Positions 34,160 through 45,121 of a DNA stretch of 64,000 bases are shown here, one piece after another; position 1 is the stretch's first letter, and the number at the start of each line of letters is the position of its first letter. This DNA is from Odobenus rosmarus divergens (Eukaryota; Chordata; Mammalia; Carnivora; Odobenidae), in assembly GCF_000321225.1 (NCBI RefSeq), contig NW_004450303.1, forward strand, positions 3,875,030 through 3,939,029. Direction: 5' to 3'. Under the pieces are notes generated by a model. The model was not told where the DNA came from. It made no database searches and worked only from the letters and a program-made list of their open reading frames with translations. The position numbers were made by a program, and so were the translations under genes.

Positions 34160-36900
34160 GATGGTAGAAATCATTTTTCAGTGAATATTTGTATACAAGA
34201 CTTTGTATGGATATATTTTCATTTTTTATTTTTCTTGTATTGATACCTACAGAAAAAAGTTCCTAGGTCATAATGGAAAATTAATGCTCAATTTTTGAAA
34301 ATAATTTTAATCCATTTTCCACATTGGATTAATCATTTTACATCTTCAATAATAAGGTATGAGGTTCAAGTTCTTCTTTACCCTCCATGCCTATAGATTT
34401 TTAAATCTGTATTCTTTATTGTAGCCATTCTAACGGTATGAAGTAGTTTAATATGCATTTCCCTAATGACTAATAATGTTGAGTGCAATTTCATATGTTA
34501 TTGGTCATTAGCATTTTGGAGGGGAAAGTGATTATTCAAATATTTTCCCATTTTTTTACTTGTATTACTACTATAGTTATTACTGAGTGGTGGGAGCTCT
34601 TTAAATATTTTGTGCATTATCAAATCGGATATATGATTGGTAGATTTCTTTCCCAGAGTCTGGGACTCATATTTTCATTTTCTAGGTGAAGCATAAAGCT
34701 TTTAAATTTTATTGAATTCCAAATTATAATTTTTTAATCACTTTGCTTTTGGCATTATATCTAAAAAATATTTACTTAGTCCAAGGTTATGAATATTTAC
34801 TATATTTTCATGTAAACCTTTTAAAATTTTAGCTGTAACATTTAGATTTATGATCCATTCAAGACAAATTTGGTGTATAATGTGAGGTTTGGGTCTAAAT
34901 TTATCATTTTACGGGTGGATATCGAATTGTGCCACAACTATTTGTTGAAAAGACTTTTTGCCTTCATGCTACTGTTTAAAATCAAATAACCACAAATGGG
35001 AGGACTCACTTTTTATTTATTCTCAATTCTATTTTCTTGATTTATATGTCTGTCCTTTGCTAGTACCACAATGTCTTGATTACTGTAACTGTGTAGAAAG
35101 CTCTGAGACTCCAGTGTTTAAGCCTTCACACTCCATTCTTTATTATCAAGGTCTTTTGCCTATTCATAGTACTTTACATTTCCATACAAATTTTAAGAAG
35201 TTGGTCAATATCCAGAAAAAGAAAAGAAAGAAAACCTGCTGAGATGTTGATAGAGATCTCATTGAATTTATAAATAACTTTGGATAGAATAACCAACAAC
35301 TAAGACTCAGTAGTCTTCCAATCCATGAACATAGATTGTCTTCTTTTATTTAGACTTTCTTTAACTTCTTTCAGCTTTTTTTTAAGTTTTGAATACATAA
35401 GCCACGTGCTGCTTTTATTTTTTTTATTTTCAAAGTCTTTAATCTAAATCATATCATAGTATTTTCACATTTTAACATGTACATTACTCACCAAACATAA
35501 TAGTATATATAGCATAAGATGACTGTAAGACACTTGATTTTGAGTATTAAGCAATAAAAGTAAGTTTACACAGATTTAACCTTAATTTTTTTAAAGATTT
35601 ATTTATTTATTTGAGAGAGAGAGAAAGCACAAGCGGGGTGGGTGGGGCAGAGGGAAAGGGAAAGAGAATCTGAAGCAGACTCAGCGTGAAGCCTGTCTCG
35701 GGTCTGATCCCAGGACCCCAAGTTCACAACCTGAGCTGAAACCAAGAGCTGATTGCTTAACTGACTGTGCCACCCTTTTATAAAATCACTCTTAAACATT
35801 TTATTCTCTTTGGTGCTATTGTGAATGGAATTGTCTTAATTTCATTTTTGGATCATTTATAATATGTAGAGATACATTGATTTTTGTACATTTGTCTCAT
35901 ATCCAGTAAAGTTCTAAACCACTTTATTAGGTTCTTTTTCTGTTGTTGTTGCTTTCATGTGCAGATCTTTTATGATTTTTACATTTGGGATTATTTTGTA
36001 AGTGAATAAAGGCAATTTTACTTTTTCCTTTACACTCTCAACAATTGCATTTCTTTTTCTTGCCTGATTGTATCGTCAAAATCTTTACTGCAATGTTGAA
36101 TGGATGGTGAGAATAGATATCCTTGCTTTGTCCTTGATCTTAAAGGGAAACATTCAGTCTTTCACCAAGTATGAAGTTAGGTGTAGCTTTGTAAATGCTA
36201 TTTATCACACTGAGGAAATTCTATTCTAAGTAGATTGAGCATTTTTTAAAAAATCACAAATGGGTGTTTAATTTTGTTAAATGATTTTTCTGATTCTATG
36301 GAAATGATCATATGCTTTTCCATCCTTTAATCTAGCATTATGGTGTATTACATTAATTTATTTTTGGATGAATCAACCTGGCATATATGGGATAAATCCA
36401 TTTAATCATAGACAATGTTTTCACCCTATTTTTTTAGAAAGTTTTTGTATTGTGTAGAAAAAGTATTGTGTAAAAAGTTAATTGTGTATTATTATTTTTC
36501 AAAATTTTTTATAGAATTATGATCCTGGATTTTCTTTGTGGAAGACTTTTGATTATTAATTCAATTTTTTGTATAGGCCTATTCATATTTCCTACATTTT
36601 CCTAAGTCAGTTTCAGTAACATGTATCCTTCTACAATTTGTCCATTTCCTCTAAGTTCTCTTATTTGTTGACATAAAGCTTTTCATACATTTTCTTATCA
36701 AGTTGGAGTTATACTGATAATGTAAAAGAACCAATCTTTGATTTTATTAACTTTTTCTATTTCATATCTTATTGATTTCCCCACTATTCATAGTATTTTT
36801 CTTCTTCTATTTGCTTTGGGTTCGTTTGCTGTCCTTTTCTTGTTTTTTCAGGGGGAAGCTTAGGTTAGAGATTTGAGATCTTTTCCTAATATAATCAGTT
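34160..36900 (-). mobile_element. Old L1 ORF2, minus strand, split by a SINE
   Basis: Minus-strand homology to L1 ORF2 from its C-terminus (34.2 kb) to the endonuclease/RT boundary (36.9 kb). Typical phrases include AATCCATGAACATAGATTGTC (35320s) and GGGATAAATCCA (36380s). More diverged than the neighbouring copy at 32-34 kb, with many small indels. A Can-SINE interrupts it at 35586-35775. Confidence 0.8.
35586..35775 (-). mobile_element. Can-SINE, minus strand, 5'-shortened
   Basis: T-run and AAAGATTTATTTATTTATTT, GA-rich middle, head ending TGTGCCACCC; the last few head bases are missing. It is the only minus-strand Can-SINE in the right half of the window. Confidence 0.9.
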
Positions 36901-38731
36901 TATTATGAATATCTTTAATGTTATGACATCATGCATATAGATTAGGTCAAGAACTGTGTACAAAAAAGTCCTCTACTTAAGGTTAGAGTTGTGTCTTCTA
37001 GTTCTTACAAAGTTCAAAGGGAATCAGTTGTACAGTAGTAGTTCCCCTCTCCTACTTATGTAACCTCTTTTGCTTTCCAACGTGCTCTCCCATCCCTGCC
37101 CAAAAGAGCTCAGGGCTTTCAACGAAGCTTTACCTGGTTGTGATGATCAGTACATTCAAATATCTGTTCTTTGGTTTTTCTTTATTGGGCTTAATACATC
37201 TGAATTCAGCTTATTTTTCCCCCTTCTCATACAACTATAAATATATTTCATTGATTTATTTCCATAGTGCCACAGTCTGGATGCACAGAAATGAGAAACT
37301 TTTATGTAGAACATTTGAAAGAAAATGAGACCAATTACACTGAAAAATCACCTGCTTTTAGCAAGTTTCTTTTTCACTTTTATGATAAAAATGTCTGTTT
37401 CTTTGATTACTTAAAACTCCATTTCCTAACGTTCCCTCCCCTTTAGTGTACCAGGCTGATAAATTTCAAAAACAGGGAAAAGTATTAGTATTTTCCAAGC
37501 TCTAGGAAGAGAAATATTGCAAGTAAAAAATGAAGTCTTTGTTTTTATATTTAACACTACTATTTGTCATTTGAAATTCATATAAACTATATATGTTAAA
37601 ACTTCTGTCTATGAAGACTACTTTGTAATCAGTTCAAAATGTCAGATTAATTTTTTCAATTAAATATTACTGTAACCTGTTAAGTGCTAAATATTTTACT
37701 TGATATGGAAACAAAAAGCTATAATTCCAATTAAGGAAGAAGGAGCCACAAATATGTTTGATTTTGTACTCCAACAAAATAATTGTAAAATAATATTTGT
37801 TTTTTCTTTTGATATGCATTTGAAAATTTAATGCTTATGTGTCAAAAATGGTTGCAACAAAGTACAAATATTTTTAATTCTTAAACTTTTCCCAGTATTA
37901 AGGGATTTTATTCTTGAACATCAGAGGTAGATGTATGTTCTTGGCTCTAACAAGAATAATGCAAGATTTTTATATGCAAAATACCAATTGCCAGATGTGC
38001 TTTATCTATACTAGATGGAAGATGAATATAAATGAGGTCAAGTACTCAGTGTGCATAGCATGACATTTCAAAATGTTTCTATTCACATATCTTGTTTTCA
38101 GTAACATTTTAAACCCGTCACTTTGTAAAATTAAATGACATGCCCTAAGGCATCATTATTTTAGAACCTGGAAAGGGAAAATACTCATTTAGTTATCTTC
38201 TTTTAAATTAGTAATATTGAAGAAAGGGTAACATCATTGTTTAAAATTCAGGGGTAAAAATAAAGGAAATTACATTGGCAGGCTCCTGAAGTATAACTTT
38301 AATTTCATGAATCTAGATGCTTGCAATAACTATAAATTTATGATAGAAATGAGATATACTTATATTGACTGGTTCATCTTCATAAAAGCATATATCTCTA
38401 ACCAAGAAAAGCACAAAGTTTGTTTTAAATATTGATGTGCTGGTGATAGATGCATGTCAGTCTAGAAGAAACAAAGCTATTCTCAGCAGTGAAGCATCAT
38501 AAAAATAATTGTTACAAAAAGCATTTTAAAACAAAATCATTATGAAACTACTACATCTTTTATCATCTGCCAAGTTTTTGAAATTGTTAAATTATAATAA
38601 TCCAGGGAATGACAAACTCATCAATAATTGAGAAACTTCATAAATTGCATATAAATGATGTGTGAAGAACAGAAAAAAATAACATTGGACTTTGGAAAAT
38701 GGAGTAAAAGTAAAACTTTTACTGATGCCAT
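36901..38731. other. Unassigned AT-rich sequence
   Basis: About 1.8 kb of single-copy-looking DNA. I see no gene, repeat, or splice-supported open frame. Confidence 0.45.
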
Positions 38732-38905
38732 CTATTTAATAACTATTATGTGCCAAGCACTATGATACATAATATATATAGATTATTTCTAATAATTTAA
38801 ACATTGCTGAAGATGTGTGTCCTCTTTTAAGGGTGAAAACACTTGTTTATTATCACTTACTGGCAGTTGGAAAATGAAGGTTTGAACTGAGGTTACCAAA
38901 TAAAA
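38732..38905 (-). mobile_element. MIR SINE, minus strand
   Basis: Read on the minus strand it follows the MIR order. On the plus strand this appears as ACTATTATGTGCCAAGCACT, then CTCTTTTAAGGGTGAAAACA, then a CACTTACTGGCAGTTGGAAA block and TTTGAACTGAGGT. Diverged as expected for this old family. Confidence 0.65.
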
Positions 38906-38984
38906 TTCATGGAAATAATTCTTCAGGTCACAGATATCACCACCATCTAATTATTTCATTATGGACCTGAAAAATCTTATTCAT

Positions 38985-40320
38985 TTAACAAATACATTTT
39001 TAATGTCTTCTTTGTGCTAGTCATTAATCAAGGTTTTGGGAGAAAATAATGGATAAACAGACAAAAACCCATGTCTTAATGTGGTTTATATTCTAGTAGG
39101 GGTAGTCATATACACACAAAAATAAGAAATAATATAGAATATATAAAATGTCAGGGCATCTGGGTCGCTCAGTTGGTTAACCATCCCATTCTAGATTTTA
39201 GCTCAGGTCATGATCTCCAGTTGTGAGATCAAGCCCCACATCAGACTCCATGGTGGGCAGGGAGCCTGCTGAAGATTCTCTCTCTCTCTCTCACTCTCCC
39301 TCTCCTTGCCCCAGCTTGTGTGCTCTCTCTCTCTTCCTTTCTCAAAAAAAAAAAAAAGAATATATAAAATGTCAAATTGGGATCTCATGGGGGGTCAATT
39401 TAATTAGATTAGCTAGGGAAAGACTCACTAAGACAGTGGTTTTGCACAAAATCTGAAAGAGGTAAAAGAATTCACAGGAATTTTATCTGGAATAATAGAA
39501 TTCTAGCATGAGGAAATAACAAGTAAAAACACTTGGAGATGGTAGTATGTTTATATTTTTGAGTACATGCTAACTTGTGTAATTACTTTGCCATAAAACC
39601 TCCATCAACTTTTCATCTCATTCATAATAAGAATCAAAAACCTTATATCAACTATATTCCTCCTGTATCTATCTCCTCTTTACCTACAAGTTGCCTTCGT
39701 CCACATTTCTCTATAACCACAATTACCTCTTTCACTTTCAAGAATCACTTGAACTTCTCTATTGAGTACATATACCATAGATAACAAGGGAGAAAACAGA
39801 AAGAACACTTAATAAGGCACACAGAGATGATAGTTGCTTGGACCAGCCTGGTAAAAATATAAGTGGTAATAGAAGTGGTTGGATCCTGAATATATTTTGA
39901 AGAAATTGCCAACAAAATGTTCTGATTGACTGGTTGTGGAGAATAAAACAGAGTCAAAAACAACTCCAGGGTATTTGGTCTACAAAACCAGAAGGAAGGA
40001 GTCGCCACTTACTAAGTTAGAGAAGAAAAGAAACAGAGTAAATTTGGGTGAAATATCAAGAGTTTGATTTTCAATATCTTTGGTATGCATATAAACATTG
40101 GAGGTATTAAATTAGCATATGTGAGTCTAGAGTTCAGATAAAAGTCTCAGATGGTTGATATAAACTTAGGAGTCTGTTTCAATAGGTTTTATTACTATTT
40201 AGGTATGGGAGGGCCAACATTATTAGATATGGTAGATAAGGAGGTGACTACCATTGATACTTTAATGATACATGGATACAAGGTAGTTTATGAGGTAAAT
40301 CTCAAAAGAGAGAGAATACT
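38985..40320 (+). mobile_element. Ancient mammalian interspersed repeat, copy 3
   Basis: Shares ordered phrases with copies 1 and 2: TTAATGTGGTTTATATTCTA near the start, GATAGTTGCTTGGACCAGCC, GGATCCTGAATATATTTTGA, ACAACTCCAGGGTATTTGG, and a GAGTCTAGAGTTCAG-like block. The Can-SINE at 39154-39356 and LTR-3 (40321 onward) interrupt it; a continuation may follow at 40.8-41.0 kb. Confidence 0.5.
39154..39356 (+). mobile_element. Can-SINE, plus strand
   Basis: Head GGGCATCTGGGTCGCTCAGT, a long CT-rich tract and an A-rich tail. Perfect 18-base target duplication AGAATATATAAAATGTCA at 39136-39153 and 39357-39374. Confidence 0.95.
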
Positions 40321-40795
40321 TGTCATGCTGGGGGGGGGGGCGTGCTACATGGGCAAACACCAGGATCAGTCATGAGGCAGAGGGAAAGAGAGCAGCCAGA
40401 AGCAAGAGACTTTATTGTAGTTTCTGTGGGAAGGAAGAAGTAAGATAGGTAAGCAAACTTAATACTAATTTGAATAATTTCAATAGGATCTGGGACATAG
40501 AGGCTGTCTCTAGTTGTCTGATGTTTAGTACTGGGATTATTAGAGCAACTGTATAGTGGCGTAGGGTGTGAGAGCCTGAAATAGAAGGTAGGGAAGAGTG
40601 TAGACTCTGTATTTGTTGGATTGTATTTGAAAGTGTACCCCTGGATGACAGACTCCTTTCCAAGAAGCGGGGAATGAGGGATGCAGGAAACCAAAGCAAT
40701 GAGACTCACAACAAGGTGTGTCTAGCATATGCATGTAGGGCAGATGGTACAGCATCAAGTTTACATGTTAAAACATGTTTGATACAGAGTTGACA
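40321..40795 (-). mobile_element. Probable solo LTR of an endogenous retrovirus (LTR-3)
   Basis: On the minus strand a CAATAAAGTCTC polyadenylation region (AATAAA at 40416-40411) is followed by a CT-rich, U5-like stretch with CTGCCTCATGACTGATCC, ending GCATGACA at 40321. The left end TGTCA and a TGACA at 40791-40795 would be a 5-base inverted terminal repeat, but no target duplication is clear, so the right end is uncertain. A run of G (40330-40340) lies in U5. The 128-codon minus frame at 40323-40709 is an LTR read-through, not a gene. Confidence 0.55.
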
Positions 40796-41094
40796 CTGAT
40801 AAGTGGCATTTGAAGCGATGATTATGAATATCTTTAAGGTAGAAATGGAAAGCAAAGTACTTAAAATGATCAATAAATAGGTAGATGCTGATGCAGTAAG
40901 AAAATCCTCAGGGTAAAGTGAAGAAAAAATTTCAAGGAAAATGTAATGACCAATTCTGTGTGACGTTGCTGAGAAGAGAAATAAAAAGACTGAGACTAGG
41001 CCATTTTATTTAAAATGTTAATTAACCACTTTGAGAACAGCTTCAGATAAGCAGGGGAATAGAAACACTATTTTTTTTAGAATTCAAGAGTGAA

Positions 41095-41680
41095 TGGAGG
41101 AGAGATAACCACAATTGAAATTATCTAGTCTAAGGAGCAGAGAGAAAAATAAATTAATAAAAATCAACAGATCTTCAAAGACCTATGGGACAACATCAAA
41201 ATGGTCAATATGCACATAATGGGAGAGCTAAAAGGAGAAAGAAAAAAAGGAAAGAATATTTGAAAAAAATCACTGGAAATTTCCCAAATTTGATGAAAAA
41301 GAGAGATTCAAGAAGCTCAATAAACTCTAGATAGGATATATTTAAAGATATCTTACTCAGACACAATGTAATCAAAGCATTGAAAGGAAAAAAAAAGAAA
41401 AGAAAAAATCTTAAAACCAGCAAGAGTGCTGACTCATCACGTACAAGGAATTCTCAATAAAATTGAGAGCTGAATTCTCACCAGAAACCCTGGAGGGTTG
41501 ACATATTTCAGGTGGTGAGATGATAATATTTAAGTCCTGAAAGAAAAAGTTTATCAACAAAGAATCTTATATCCAGCAAAATATTCTTCAAAATATAAAG
41601 AGAAATTAAAATATTCCTAAGTCAACAAAAAATGAGAGAATTTATCAGTTGCATTTCCAGTTAAATCCTACTTGATCATG
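41095..41680 (+). mobile_element. Old L1 ORF1/linker fragment, plus strand
   Basis: Matches the ORF1 3' part and ORF1-ORF2 linker of old mammalian L1s: ATTTCCCAAATTTGATGAAA, then AAGAAGCTCAATAAACTC, TACAAGGAATTCTCAATAA, and TATATCCAGCAAAATATTC. The same segment type occurs in the L1 at 6355-6650. Confidence 0.65.
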
Positions 41681-41701
41681 GTGTGTGTGTGTGTGTGTGT
41701 A

Positions 41702-41760
<59 letters not shown>
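41681..41760. repeat. (GT)n(AT)n compound microsatellite
   Basis: About 20 GT units with one interruption, then about 20 AT units, 80 bases in all. It sits exactly at the switch from plus-strand to minus-strand L1 sequence. Confidence 0.97.
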
Positions 41761-41762
<2 letters not shown>

Positions 41763-41764
41763 TA

Positions 41765-42705
41765 TATAAGTTTGGTGTCCTGGTATTTTGTTGAGATTTT
41801 TTCATCTACATTTTCAGGGGATATTGGCCTGTACCTTTCTTTTTTTGTGATGGCTTTGTCTGGTTTTGGTATTAAGGTAATAATACTGGCCTCATAGAAT
41901 GAGTTTAGCAATTGTTTGCTTCCTTTCTAAGTTTTGAAAGAGCTTGCTAAAGATTGCCATTAATTCTTTAAGTGGTAAAATTCATCAGTGAAGTTATCTA
42001 GTCCTTTTTATTGTAGGAATTTTTAAATCACTAGTTCAATGACTTCACTGGTTATTGGACTATCCATATGTTTTATTTCTCCTTGAGCTGGCTTTAAAAA
42101 TTTGTTCTTTCTAAAAATTTGTCCATTTTATTTTGGTTAACCATTACATTGGCATACAATTGTTCACTATGTCCTGCTATAATCCTTTTACTGCAAATTT
42201 GGTAGTAATAACCCACCTTTCATTCCTGGTTTTAGTAATTTTAGTCCTCTCTCCTTTTGTCTTTAATCTGTGTAGCTAAAGATTTGTCTTTTTTTTTTTA
42301 ATCTTTATAAAGAATCAACTTTTGGTTTAGTGATTTTCTCTATTATTTTTCTATTTCATGTATCTCCATTCAATCTATATTATCTCCTTTTCCTGCCTTC
42401 TTTGTGTTTAGCATTTTTTTAATTTATAAAATTGGGGTATTATTGATTTGAGATCTTCCTTCTTAATATTCAGGTTTATAGCTATAAATATACCCCCAGG
42501 CACTGCTTTTGCTGAAGCTCATATGTTTTGGCATGTTGGATTTTCATCTTGATTTATCTTGAAGCATTTTCTAAGTTTCTTTATGATTGTTTTTAACCCA
42601 ATGGGTATTTAGTTGTGTGTTGTTTAATTTTCACATATTTTATAATTTCCTAAGTGTCTTTGTTATTTATTTCTAATTTCATCCCATTGTCCTGAGAATA
42701 AAATG
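41765..42705 (-). mobile_element. L1 ORF2 fragment, minus strand
   Basis: Minus-strand homology to the L1 RT and endonuclease/RT-linker portions of ORF2: phrases such as GGTATTAAGGTAATAATACT, CTGGCCTCATAGAATGAG and TTGATTTGAGATCTTCC. It ends abruptly at 42705 where retroviral ERVL sequence begins. Confidence 0.82.
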
Positions 42706-43320
42706 GACAGGAGCAGCAATCCCAAATATAGTATATATTATTACCAAAATTCAAAGCCACACAACACACACTGGACCTCTTATTTGGTAGTAGGAGAAAA
42801 GGAGGTACAACTTGTTCTCTACCTTAAAAGTTATGCATTGTCCTGCCCAAGTCTAATGAATTCCTAATTTTTTTCCTGGTGAGTCAGAGTCCTAATTCTT
42901 GAGAGGTGTATCTTCCATTCTCTGGCAACCATGTCTTTTAGGGAGGTATCTAGGATGCTTCTTCACCTTGTCCAATTAGCATAATGTCATCAGTTAGTGG
43001 ACTGGTGTAACTTTGAAGAAAGTTTAGCTGTTTAAAGCTGTATAGATTCTTTTGTGACATGGACAAAACAGTTACCATAGTCCTGGAGCAAAATAGTAAA
43101 GGTCTATTGCTGTATCTGCTATGGAAAGTTGAAGTGCTTTTGCATGCCCACTGATGGGATTTCCAGAGGGAAGCATTCACCAAATCAATGTTGAATGTCA
43201 CGTACCAGAAGTTATGTGGATCTCTTGCAATAAAAATAATACATCTAGTGCAGTAACCGATTGATACTACCATGTGGTTAATTTTATGGTAGTCCATCAT
43301 CTGCCATCATGATCCATATA
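42706..43320 (-). pseudogene. ERVL pol (reverse transcriptase) remnant
   Basis: The minus strand encodes a decayed reverse transcriptase. A DYHK segment at about 43299-43288 corresponds to the start of the finger/palm region. An NIDL segment near 43190 corresponds to the first catalytic Asp motif. DDIMLIG near 42985 is the second catalytic motif with one preceding residue changed. After a frameshift, 42710-42830 corresponds to the RT connection region. Stops and frameshifts prevent any product. Order and spacing follow ERVL (class III) pol. Confidence 0.75.
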
Positions 43321-43674
43321 TTTTTGCAGAAGCCAGAGAGGTGAAGTAAATGGGAATGTGATAATGCTGTTATCTCTGCATTTCTCAAGTCTTTGATGAG
43401 TGTGTTAAGCCTGAAATTTCTTCAGGAATTTGGTATTACTTCTTATTTACTCATTTGATTATATGAAAAGGGAAGCACAGTTTCAGGGGCTTGTACTCAA
43501 ACTCTCTTACCATAATGACTCTTACTCAGATCAGGGAACCAAGGTAATTTTATACCAACTGCTAAGAATATTTATCACAATTATCCATTTGGAAATAGAG
43601 AAAAAAATATGGAGTAAGTCAGCAGATTCGTTGGATGCACAATGAAATGAACTCAAATCAAAACTACAGTTAAT

Positions 43675-43862
43675 GGGGCACCTGGGTGGCTCAGTCAGTT
43701 AAGAGTCTGCCTTCGGCTTAGCTCATGATCCTGGAGTCCTGGAATGGAGCCCCGCATTTGGCTCCCCACTCGCTGGAGAGCCTGCTTCTCCCTCTGCCTT
43801 TTACCCCGCTCATTGCTTGCTCTCTCTCTCAAATAAATAAAAAAAAATCTTTAAAAAAAAAA
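43675..43862 (+). mobile_element. Can-SINE, plus strand
   Basis: Head GGGGCACCTGGGTGGCTCAG, body, CT tract and an AAATAAATAAAAAAAAATC tail. Target duplication is not clear. Confidence 0.94.
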
Positions 43863-44653
43863 ATCACCTGGCCTCCTTAATGTCTGAATCAAACAGAAGA
43901 TTATAATGGCATTCTGTGTCCTATGAAATGCGTCATTTCTATGTAGTTCTCTCTTTCAGTCCATATACCTCTGTCTAAATTCCTAGATATCTCCTTGGAA
44001 AAAGTTTGGAATAATATGTACTGCATATACATGTGGTGACATTTCAACATCTTTATTTAAGAAGTCCTAGCCTCTTCTTCAATTTACTCTGGATCAGTGA
44101 ACTGACCTAGCTCTGTTAACTCAGATAAAAGACAATTATTTTCCACGGTGAAAAGTGATGCCAGGCCATTTCTCACTGATGTTGATTTTTTTCTTACTAT
44201 AGAAAACAAGGAACATCATATTTGACTATTTATTTGCTTTATCCCCTGAAAGCACCATGAGTTTTTAATCAACACCATCAATTCCTGCAAATAATGGAAT
44301 CTTGAAAGCCTCTTCAGCCTTCCTGCCCACTGTGATAATTATGCCCACCATGTATCTGATAATAAAATTCCGCCACATTGCTTCTGCTATTCTTAGATCT
44401 TATAATCTACCATTCCCATTGATATCAGGCATCCAGTTCTATGGAAAAATCCCCTACAATCAATCCAAGTTTGATTATCTTTAAGATAATAGAGTCAGTC
44501 TCACCAGAGAATTTTTTATTTCTGTAAAATAAGAAGCATCTTCTGAGCCCACCCTTGAGAAAGATAGCCAGGTCCAATATTTCCATCAACCTTTACAAAA
44601 TTTATAGCAAGATATTTCTAGCATATCAGCTGCATTGTTTAAACCAACTTTGA

Positions 44654-44868
44654 GGGGCGCCTGGGTGGCTCGGGTGGTCAAGCGTCTGCCTTCAGTTCAG
44701 GTCATGATTCCAGGATCCTGGGATCAAGTCCCGCATTGGACTCCCTGCTTAGCAGGGAACCTGCTTCTCCCCCTGCCTGCCGCTCCCCTACTTGTGTGCT
44801 CTCTCTCTCTCTCACTCTCTCTCTCTCCCTCTGACAAATAAATAAAATCTTTAAAAAAAAATAACAAT
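44654..44868 (+). mobile_element. Can-SINE, plus strand
   Basis: Head GGGGCGCCTGGGTGGCTCGG, a long CTCTCT tract and an AAATAAATAAAATC tail. Perfect 13-base target duplication AAACCAACTTTGA at 44641-44653 and 44869-44881. Confidence 0.96.
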
Positions 44869-45050
44869 AAACCAACTTTGATTTCAGGCTTCAAGGAACC
44901 ACTCCAGAAAACTATAACCAGTTTTTAGGATCCTTGCCAAAACACTGAATCCTATTATAAGTAACATACTTTCACATCAGTGAATTTTCCTCTATCTGGC
45001 TTTATATCCTATACCACTTTAGCCTAATTCATTAAAATGTACCACTCTTT

Positions 45051-45121
45051 ATGTTCCCAAATTTTATAAATACATGTTCCCAGATTTTATCAGTACATGT
45101 TCCCAAATTTTATCAATACAT
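45051..45121. repeat. 23-bp tandem repeat (three units)
   Basis: Three consecutive 23-base units start at 45051, 45074 and 45097, each beginning ATGTTCCCA and ending TAC, with two to four differences between units. Confidence 0.95.

Noticed and set aside
40323..40709. 128-codon minus-strand frame
   Set aside because: It lies wholly within LTR-3 and ends in a proline run made by the poly-G tract.
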